From Thermotogaceae bacterium (GTDB taxonomy: Bacteria > Thermotogota > Thermotogae > Thermotogales > Thermotogaceae), in NCBI GenBank assembly GCA_027038385.1, contig JALVXE010000101.1, forward strand, positions 1 through 10,865: 10,865 nucleotides of DNA, given 5' to 3'. Under the pieces are notes generated by a model that saw nothing but the letters and a program-made list of their open reading frames with translations, had not been told where the DNA came from and ran no database searches. The translations under genes and the position numbers were made by a program. Below, piece by piece: positions 6,522-10,865 of the stretch. The number at the start of each line of letters is the position of its first letter. The stretch's first letter is position 1.

Positions 6522-7808
6522 TCATCCGAGTCTTTTCCAAACGGCGCTCGCTACCCTCCTGGCCTCCTCGTATATCGAATCTACGTCTAGGTGGACCTTT
6601 CCATCCTTCATCAGAAACTCCCCGTCTACCAGAACATCGGTTACCTTTGGAGAATCCAGAACACCGAAGAAGAAATGTCCCATAGCGTTGTTTTCGGATA
6701 TCGGAGTTGGGGATTTGTACTCGAGAACGGTGAAATCCGCCTTGTAGCCTTTTTCTATCCTTCCAATCTTAATTCCGAGAAGCTTGGAAGCGAGCTCATA
6801 GGTGTTGCCTATAGCATCTTTCAAATCGTCCAAGGAGAAGTAAGTGGGCTCACCGTAAAGGAGCTTCTGAGAGAAGTAGAGGTTCATCCAGTCCCTTGCG
6901 ATGTTGTACCCGAGACCATCGTTTCCAACTATTATCTTTATCCCTTTCTCCTTGAGGAGTTTGGTCTTTGGAAGGCCCACAGCGTTGTTCATGTTCGATG
7001 TGACGTTCACGGCGACGTAGGCTTTGCGTTTTGCAACTATTCCGGCTTCTCTCTCATCTATGTGAACGCAATGGGCCAATATGGAGTTCTCGTTTATCAA
7101 TCCGAACTCGTCCAGTCTCTCGACGACGCGTCTCCCGCTTTTCCTAACACTGTCCTCTTCATCTTCTGCACTCTCGGCAACGTGAACGTGTATGGGATCC
7201 CCGTTCAGAACATTTGCAACTTTCTTGAGCGTTTCATCTGAAAGCGAGAGAGACGCGTGAAGACCGAACCTCCCAGCGTGCTTTTCAGACTTGCTTTTTA
7301 GAAATTCGACGTTCTCCTCTATCGTCTCGTCTACCGGAAACCTGTCAGATGTCTCGAAACAGAATATCCCCCTCATCTTTCCCATATCGACTACGGCATC
7401 TTTTAGGGTGTTCAGAGTTCCCCTTATAGCCATGCCGCTCGCGTGGTGATCTATCACCGTGGTAACACCGTTTTTGATGTATTCCACAGCGCTCACGAGT
7501 CCACTGTATTTAACGGCTTCCATATCGAGCTTTGCATCGAGCTTCCACCAGAGCTGCTCTAGTATATCTTTGAAAGACTTGGGGTTGAACGGGACAATCA
7601 TTCCCCTCGCGAAGGTCGAATATATGTGCGCGTGACCGACTATGAATCCGGGCATGAGGAGCTTACCAGGGAAATCCAAAACCTCTTCCTCAGGCTTTTC
7701 TTTGTAATCCTCCATCGAACCGACTTCCTCGATAACGTCGCTGAACCTCACAAAACCTTTCTCTATGAACCTGTCGAAATCGAATATCATCACGTTCTTT
7801 ATGACCAT
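6522..7808 (-). CDS. ssnA: SsnA-type amidohydrolase (ATZ/TRZ/deaminase superfamily), substrate unknown
   Basis: A 428-residue metal-dependent hydrolase. Small beta-sandwich segments at both ends flank a TIM barrel. Metal ligands of the family are visible: PGFIVGHAHIYSTFARGM gives the HxH pair (His59, His61), HVHVAES gives His209 with Glu212, AHCVHID gives His246, and VGNDGLGYN gives Asp297. The STFARGM sequence after HxH and SNMNNAVGLP (272-281) point to the SsnA branch rather than to S-adenosylhomocysteine deaminase (TM0936), chlorohydrolase or guanine deaminase. In E. coli and gut anaerobes ssnA lies in clusters linked to anaerobic purine or selenium-dependent breakdown, but its reaction has been uncertain. 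Here it precedes a purine nucleoside phosphorylase by 11 bases. Start: ATG at 7808 has AGGGGAG ending eight bases upstream; GTG 7817 or ATG 7814 would lie on or against that site. Superfamily sure, SsnA branch likely, reaction unknown. Confidence 0.85.
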   Translation of the reverse strand: MVIKNVMIFDFDRFIEKGFVRFSDVIEEVGSMEDYKEKPEEEVLDFPGKLLMPGFIVGHAHIYSTFARGMIVPFNPKSFKDILEQLWWKLDAKLDMEAVKYSGLVSAVEYIKNGVTTVIDHHASGMAIRGTLNTLKDAVVDMGKMRGIFCFETSDRFPVDETIEENVEFLKSKSEKHAGRFGLHASLSLSDETLKKVANVLNGDPIHVHVAESAEDEEDSVRKSGRRVVERLDEFGLINENSILAHCVHIDEREAGIVAKRKAYVAVNVTSNMNNAVGLPKTKLLKEKGIKIIVGNDGLGYNIARDWMNLYFSQKLLYGEPTYFSLDDLKDAIGNTYELASKLLGIKIGRIEKGYKADFTVLEYKSPTPISENNAMGHFFFGVLDSPKVTDVLVDGEFLMKDGKVHLDVDSIYEEARRVASAVWKRLG

Positions 7809-7813
7809 CCTCA

Positions 7814-8227
7814 TCACTCCCCTATTATTTTTACCACCACTCTTTTGTTCCTCATGCCATCGAACTCCGCGTAGAAAATCTGCTCCCAGGGTCCGAGATC
7901 CAGATCACCGTTCGTGACTGGAAGCACGACCTGATGATGCACGAGTATCCTTTTGAGGTGTGCGTCCCCGTTGTCCTCACCCGTTCTGTGGTGTTTGTAA
8001 TCTTCCCTGAACGGTGCCAACTTCTCAAGCCATTCCCATATATCCTGGTGGAGCCCCGGCTCGTCATCATTCACTATTATCCCAGCTGTTATGTGCATCG
8101 CTGAGACTAGGCAGAAACCCTCTTTTATCCCGCTCTTTCTCACCAAATCCCTTATCGTGTCCGTTATCCTTACGAGCATCCTCCTCTTCGGAGTGTTGAA
8201 GTATAGGTATTCCGTAAAGCTCTTCAC
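7814..8227 (-). CDS. YjbQ (UPF0047) family protein
   Basis: A 137-residue single-domain protein of the YjbQ/UPF0047 family, close to T. maritima TM0723 in its opening (MKSFTEYLYFNTPKRR). Conserved blocks are SAMHITAGIIVNDDEPGLHQD (His45 and the acidic stretch), DYKHHRTGEDNGDAHLKR (77-93), and LGPWEQIFYAEFDGMRNKRV near the end; the histidines are probable metal or catalytic ligands. E. coli YjbQ shows a weak secondary thiamine phosphate synthase activity in vitro, but the true role of the family is unclear. The start is GTG at 8227, eight bases after a GGAGG core (8236-8240) that follows the dehydrogenase stop; an in-frame TTG at 8245 has no such support and would add six residues absent from TM0723. 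The stop lies five bases before the chosen amidohydrolase ATG, so the two are co-translated. Confidence 0.9.
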   Translation of the reverse strand: MKSFTEYLYFNTPKRRMLVRITDTIRDLVRKSGIKEGFCLVSAMHITAGIIVNDDEPGLHQDIWEWLEKLAPFREDYKHHRTGEDNGDAHLKRILVHHQVVLPVTNGDLDLGPWEQIFYAEFDGMRNKRVVVKIIGE

Positions 8228-8231
8228 ACAA

Positions 8232-8240
8232 GATCCCTCC
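8232..8240 (-). promoter_or_regulatory. Shine-Dalgarno site fixing the yjbQ GTG start
   Basis: The minus strand reads GGAGGGATC just after the dehydrogenase stop codon (8242-8244). Its GGAGG core ends eight bases before the GTG at 8227. Because the site lies inside the longer TTG-initiated reading frame, it argues that translation starts at the internal GTG. Confidence 0.75.
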
Positions 8241-8241
8241 T

Positions 8242-9042
8242 TCAAGCTGAGAGAAATCCTCCGTCGACTGGTATAAGAGCTCCCGTTATGTAGGAAGCGA
8301 GATCTGACGCCAAAAACACCATCACCCTCGCCACTTCATCCGGATCTCCAAACCTTCCCATTGGAAGCCTTGATTTGAAATCCATACCAAGCTTCATCAT
8401 ATCGATTTTCAAATTCGTTATTGTCTCCTTCTTAAGCTTCTTAACCCCTGGCGTTTCTATTCCACCTGGTATGACCGCGTTTACTCTAAATCCCTTCCTT
8501 GAGAAATCCCTGGCTAAAGCTCTTGTCAGTGCGAGAACACTCGTTTTACCGGCATCGTAATGGACGAGCCCGAAGGCAAAAGGCATTATCGCCTCGATCG
8601 ATCCAACGTTTATTATCACACCACCAACTTTAAGTCTTCTCCTTATGAAATGCTGGCACATCCAAAGGACGGACTCGAAATTCACCTTCATGGCCTTGTC
8701 CAAGAACTCTTCATCGATCTCCAAGAAATCCCTGAATATGTATATCCCGGCGTTGTTTATCAGAACATCGGGTTCAGACTCTTCTATATCCTTCCACAGC
8801 GCATCTATCTCTTCTTTTCTCGATAAATCCGCTTTTATGATTTCAACATCCACATCAAACTCCGCTTGAATGCTTCTTCTCGCTTGGGAGAGCTTTCTTC
8901 TGTCCAGATCAACTAAGTAAAGATCCGCACCGGCTTCCGCAAACCTCTTTGCCGCTGCAAGGCCTATTCCTCCACCTCCACCAGTTATCATTACCTTTTT
9001 TCCGGACATGTATATCATATCCACGAGACTTTTTTTCTTCAA
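8242..9042 (-). CDS. Short-chain dehydrogenase/reductase (SDR), classical type
   Basis: A 266-residue classical SDR. The Rossmann glycine motif TGGGGGIG is at 20-27, the NNAG motif at 96-99, and the catalytic residues are Asn121, Ser148 (INVGSIEA), Tyr162 and Lys166 (HYDAGKTSV). IPGGIETPG and the C-terminal GDPDEVARVMVFLASDLASY and GALIPVDGGF blocks complete the family pattern. Acidic residues after the second strand (YLVDLDRR, Asp45 and Asp47) favour NAD(H) over NADP(H). Many family members are 3-oxoacyl reductases or sugar and polyol dehydrogenases; the substrate cannot be read from sequence. Start: TTG at 9042, because AGGGGTGA (9048-9055) lies at the right distance; a GTG at 9051 falls within that site. 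Translation from ATG 9018 or 9006 would also keep the domain. The gene begins the seven-gene run ending with the LCP gene and has its own promoter candidate. Confidence 0.9.
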   Translation of the reverse strand: MKKKSLVDMIYMSGKKVMITGGGGGIGLAAAKRFAEAGADLYLVDLDRRKLSQARRSIQAEFDVDVEIIKADLSRKEEIDALWKDIEESEPDVLINNAGIYIFRDFLEIDEEFLDKAMKVNFESVLWMCQHFIRRRLKVGGVIINVGSIEAIMPFAFGLVHYDAGKTSVLALTRALARDFSRKGFRVNAVIPGGIETPGVKKLKKETITNLKIDMMKLGMDFKSRLPMGRFGDPDEVARVMVFLASDLASYITGALIPVDGGFLSA

Positions 9043-9061
9043 AATGCTCACCCCTGAGACG

Positions 9062-9089
9062 ATTATAAACGCTCACAGTGCTTTTTCTA
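9062..9089 (-). promoter_or_regulatory. Candidate promoter for the SDR-to-LCP operon
   Basis: On the minus strand TATAAT (9067-9062) is a perfect -10 hexamer. TAGAAA (9089-9084), four of six bases to the -35 consensus, lies 16 bases upstream and inside the end of yitT. Transcription would start near 9055, at the first base of the AGGGGTGA ribosome site, giving a leader of about 13 bases. The promoter overlaps the yitT stop codon region and no terminator separates the two genes, so read-through from yitT is also possible. Confidence 0.6.
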
Positions 9090-9951
9090 TCCTCTTGAAC
9101 CCTTCACCAAGAACCTGCCTAACCTCCCTTATGACGACGAACGCTTTGGGATCGGTTTCTTTCAGAAAGTGAATGATCTCAGCGAGCTCTCTCCTCCTAA
9201 CAACGGTTAGTAAGATCTTCCTCTCTTTTCCCGTGTAGGCGCCAACGGCCGGTATCAGCGTGGCTCCTCTTTCGAGTTTTTCAATTATGAAGTCTTTTAT
9301 CTCATCTAGCTTTTCCTCTGAGAAGATCAAAACTTCACTCGACTGCTCTATACCGTGGAGCATGAAGTCTATCATCAATCCGTTTATTATTATAGCCAAT
9401 ATAGCATACATGGCCCTTTCCAAGCCAAAGGCTGTGACTGAAAAGACACCTATGGTGAAATCCGTTATGAGAAGGTTCATTCCGATAGCGGTTCCAAGAT
9501 ATCTGTTCATTATGCGGGCTATTATGTCAGTTCCCCCGGTTGAGGAATTCTGAGAGAACGCTAAGGCCATTCCGAGGGCCGTTAAAGTTACACCGAAGAA
9601 CACCGCGAGCATAAGGTCCACGTCTTTGACGTACGGCGGAGCGTACTTCCATATCGGAACGATCCTGTCGAAGAAATCCACGAAGAAGTTCAAGGCAAAA
9701 GTCGAGTATATCGTCTTCGTGCTGAAGTCGAATCCGACGGTGAGAAAGGCTATCAAAAATAGCAAGCCGTTGAGTATGTACATCCATATGCCTATCGGCA
9801 TGTGAATGAATTTGGAGAGTATCATCGATAACCCGCTCACCCCTCCTGCGGCTATGCCGTTTGGGATCAGGAAGATCACGAGTCCAAGTGCCGTCAAAAC
9901 CAATCCCAGAGTCGTTATCACGTATTCCCTGATGATGACTTTCGTATCCAA
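9073..9951 (-). CDS. YitT-family membrane protein (YitT_membrane plus DUF2179)
   Basis: A 292-residue integral membrane protein. Hydrophobic segments lie at roughly 11-30, 53-71, 80-97, 112-133, 156-175 and 178-197. The two internal glycine motifs typical of the family are IAAGGVSGLS (33-42) and SSTGGTDIIA (136-145), consistent with a duplicated transporter-like core. A soluble C-terminal DUF2179 domain (about 205-285) follows, with GATLIPAVGAYTGKERKILLTV. The family is widespread in Firmicutes and Thermotogae and its function is not established. Start: TTG at 9951, eight bases after the GGAGG core of a complete GGAGGTGATC ribosome site; an in-frame TTG at 10002 would put this site inside the coding sequence and add 17 residues with no membrane or family character. 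It is divergent from the binding-protein gene and is the first gene of the minus-strand run. Confidence 0.9.
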   Translation of the reverse strand: MDTKVIIREYVITTLGLVLTALGLVIFLIPNGIAAGGVSGLSMILSKFIHMPIGIWMYILNGLLFLIAFLTVGFDFSTKTIYSTFALNFFVDFFDRIVPIWKYAPPYVKDVDLMLAVFFGVTLTALGMALAFSQNSSTGGTDIIARIMNRYLGTAIGMNLLITDFTIGVFSVTAFGLERAMYAILAIIINGLMIDFMLHGIEQSSEVLIFSEEKLDEIKDFIIEKLERGATLIPAVGAYTGKERKILLTVVRRRELAEIIHFLKETDPKAFVVIREVRQVLGEGFKRIEKAL

Positions 9952-9954
9952 GAC

Positions 9955-9964
9955 GATCACCTCC
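9955..9964 (-). promoter_or_regulatory. Full-length Shine-Dalgarno site fixing the yitT TTG start
   Basis: The minus strand reads GGAGGTGATC, a complete match to the anti-Shine-Dalgarno sequence, with its GGAGG core eight bases before TTG at 9951. The predicted transcription start falls at or next to its first base. Confidence 0.85.
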
Positions 9965-9970
9965 GGCGCG

Positions 9971-10002
9971 ATTATACCTTCAAAAGAAATTTTGTGGTAC
10001 AA
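9971..10002 (-). promoter_or_regulatory. Candidate yitT promoter
   Basis: On the minus strand a perfect TATAAT (9976-9971) stands six bases before the ribosome site of yitT. The -35 region is poor: the best match, TTGTAC (10002-9997), is 20 bases away, so the true contact may differ or an activator may help. The element overlaps the oppositely directed promoter of the binding-protein gene. Predicted leader length is about 13 bases. Confidence 0.55.
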
Positions 10003-10003
10003 T
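9975..10003 (+). promoter_or_regulatory. Candidate extended -10 promoter for the amino-acid ABC transporter genes
   Basis: TACAAT at 9998-10003 is preceded by TGG, forming an extended -10 element (TGnTACAAT). No good -35 hexamer is seen at 16-18 bases; that region (about 9975-9980) coincides with the -10 of the divergent yitT promoter. Transcription would begin near 10010, leaving a leader of about 23 bases that contains the AGGGGGTG ribosome site before the ATG at 10033. Confidence 0.5.
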
Positions 10004-10032
10004 ACCCCAAAATCTTTGAGGGGGTGTTCGGT

Positions 10033-10776
10033 ATGAGGAGATTTTTGGTAGTTTTAGTGGTAACGGCTCTCGTGGTGATGGCTTTGTCTGGAACTATAGA
10101 CGAGATAAAGAAACGCGGCTACATAATTATGGGTACTGAAGCTACTTTCCCACCATTCGAGTTTGTGGACAAGCAGACCAAGCAGGTAGTTGGATTCGAC
10201 GTGGACATAGCCAAGATGATAGCTAGGAAACTTGGAGTTAGGCTCGTTATAAAGGACATAGCTTTTGACGGACTCATACCAGCTCTGATGACGAACAAGA
10301 TCGATATGATAGTCGCGGCTATGACGATAACGCCGGAAAGGGAAAAGATGGTCAGCTTCTCCATACCATATTTCACCGCAGGTCAGGTCATAGTCGTGAG
10401 GAAGTCGGATTCATTCAGGCCGAAGAGCTACGAGGACCTCAAGGGACACAAGGTGGGTGTTCAGCAAGGGACCACTGCTGATATAGACCTTTCGAAGGTG
10501 AAAGGTGTGGAGCTGGTTAGGTACACTAGGTTCACCGATGCCTTCCTTGATCTCGCCATTGGTAGAACGGATGCGGTTGTTCTCGATGCGGCTCCCGCAC
10601 AGGCCTATGTTAAGTTCAATCCCAAACTGATGATTTCCAGTCCAGTCCTTTCCGAGGAAAAATACGGAATAGCCGTCAGGAAAGAGGACAAGGAGCTCCT
10701 TGATTTCATAAACGAGACGCTAAAAGAAATGAGCAGCAAAAGTTGCTACGATTTTCTTGTTAGCCTTTGGTTCTGA
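10033..10776 (+). CDS. Amino-acid ABC transporter substrate-binding protein, arginine-binding type (TM0593-like)
   Basis: A 247-residue periplasmic binding protein of the type II (SBP_bac_3) class. Residues 1-20 form a signal peptide: basic MRR, a hydrophobic core from 4 to 18 and a probable cleavage site near ALSG-T; there is no lipobox cysteine, so it should be soluble rather than lipid-anchored. The mature part has the two-lobe pattern: GTEATFPPFEFVD (34-46), QVVGFDVDIAKMIA (51-64), FDGLIPALMTNKIDMI (78-93), AAMTITPEREK (95-105) with the ligand-binding Arg103, GVQQGTTAD (142-150) and AVVLDAAPAQAY (181-192). It resembles the T. maritima arginine-binding protein along its length, so arginine is the likely ligand, though lysine, glutamine or histidine are possible. 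Start: ATG at 10033 follows AGGGGGTG; an upstream in-frame ATG at 9994 lies before the promoter. A terminator separates it from the permease gene. Confidence 0.93.
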   Translation: MRRFLVVLVVTALVVMALSGTIDEIKKRGYIIMGTEATFPPFEFVDKQTKQVVGFDVDIAKMIARKLGVRLVIKDIAFDGLIPALMTNKIDMIVAAMTITPEREKMVSFSIPYFTAGQVIVVRKSDSFRPKSYEDLKGHKVGVQQGTTADIDLSKVKGVELVRYTRFTDAFLDLAIGRTDAVVLDAAPAQAYVKFNPKLMISSPVLSEEKYGIAVRKEDKELLDFINETLKEMSSKSCYDFLVSLWF

Positions 10777-10783
10777 AAAAACG

Positions 10784-10813
10784 AAAGGGGCGGGGTTGAT
10801 CCCGCCCTTTTTT
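10784..10813 (+). terminator. Intrinsic terminator between binding protein and permease genes
   Basis: A GGGCGGG stem (10788-10794) pairs perfectly with CCCGCCC (10801-10807) around the loop GTTGAT, followed by six T. A G-T pair and three A-T pairs can extend the stem outward to 11 pairs. It begins eight bases past the binding-protein stop and ends just before the ribosome site of the next gene, so it probably acts as a partial terminator that leaves the binding protein in excess over the membrane components. Confidence 0.88.
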
Positions 10814-10824
10814 GAGGTGATAAG

Positions 10825-10865
10825 ATGGCGTATCAAATGCAAGTTCTCTTAGAGAACTTTGGTTA
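10825..10865 (+). CDS. Probable amino-acid ABC transporter permease, N-terminal start (partial)
   Basis: An ATG at 10825 follows GAGGTGAT with seven bases between the GAGG core (10814-10817) and the start. Thirteen complete codons (MAYQMQVLLENFG) lie in the window before it ends. The short amphipathic opening and the position directly after the binding-protein gene and terminator fit a HisM/ArtQ-type permease, but the visible sequence is too short to show the family motif. The assignment rests on context. Confidence 0.6.
   Translation, partial: MAYQMQVLLENFG

Noticed and set aside
6262..6747. A 161-codon plus-strand frame across the punA/ssnA junction.
   Set aside because: It is antisense to conserved phosphorylase and amidohydrolase sequence and has no motif of its own.
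6591..7241. A 216-codon open frame on the plus strand, opposite the SsnA-type amidohydrolase.
   Set aside because: It has no recognisable family motif and no ribosome site I would accept, and it lies wholly antisense to a gene with clear metal-binding motifs. Codon bias of the real gene leaves the opposite frame open.
9952..10002. The 17-residue N-terminal extension of yitT from an upstream TTG.
   Set aside because: It would translate through the TATAAT element and the complete GGAGGTGATC ribosome site, which fit much better as the promoter and ribosome site of the TTG at 9951.
1..10865. CRISPR arrays, insertion sequences, tRNA or rRNA genes and attachment sites.
   Set aside because: Reading both strands showed no regularly spaced repeats, transposase motifs, cloverleaf-like sequence or rRNA stretches; nearly all bases are accounted for by protein genes.

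Overview
The window looks like chromosomal DNA from a thermophilic bacterium of the order Thermotogales. The iron alcohol dehydrogenase reads like a close relative of Thermotoga maritima TM0920. The extracytoplasmic binding protein reads like the T. maritima arginine-binding protein TM0593. The topoisomerase carries the C-X-C-X16-C-X2-C cluster known from T. maritima TopA. The YjbQ protein has a TM0723-like start. AGA/AGG arginine codons, very tight gene packing and strong GGAGGTGATC ribosome sites fit the same group. These matches are from memory of protein sequences, not from a search. Several proteins differ clearly from T. maritima, so I would guess a relative (Thermotoga or Pseudothermotoga type) rather than that species.

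Layout. (1) Plus strand, 1-1715: the 3' end of a cobalamin adenosyltransferase gene, then an iron-containing alcohol dehydrogenase, then a small membrane-anchored lytic transglycosylase, each overlapping the next by 4-7 bases. (2) Minus strand, 9951 down to 1716: eight genes in one direction with almost no spacing. In order of transcription they are a YitT-family membrane protein, a short-chain dehydrogenase, a YjbQ protein, an SsnA-type amidohydrolase, a purine nucleoside phosphorylase, a PfkB-family sugar kinase, DNA topoisomerase I and an LCP (LytR-CpsA-Psr) protein. The stop codons of the two strands touch at 1715/1716 with no spacer. (3) Plus strand, 10033 to the end: an arginine-type ABC transporter binding protein, a clear intrinsic terminator, and the first 13 codons of the likely permease.

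Regulation visible in the sequence. The only sizeable non-coding stretch is the roughly 80-base divergent region between yitT and the binding protein (9952-10032). It holds two candidate promoters pointing in opposite directions whose elements overlap. A second minus-strand promoter lies in the 30-base gap before the dehydrogenase gene, so the dehydrogenase-to-LCP genes may form their own seven-gene operon. Two minus-strand promoters have the same design: TATAAT, six bases, a Shine-Dalgarno site, then a TTG start, which predicts leaders of about 13 bases. Several starts given here are shorter than the longest open frame because a strong ribosome site points to an internal TTG, GTG or ATG.

How the genes may work together. 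The phosphorylase, the SsnA-type amidohydrolase and the sugar kinase suggest nucleoside or purine salvage and breakdown. The phosphorylase would release ribose-1-phosphate and a free base, and the kinase (in a family that phosphorylates sugars already carrying a phosphate) and the amidohydrolase could act on those products. That is inference. topA and the LCP gene appear to be carried along in the same transcript. No CRISPR array, insertion sequence, tRNA or rRNA was seen, and no gene-free stretch exceeds 300 bases.
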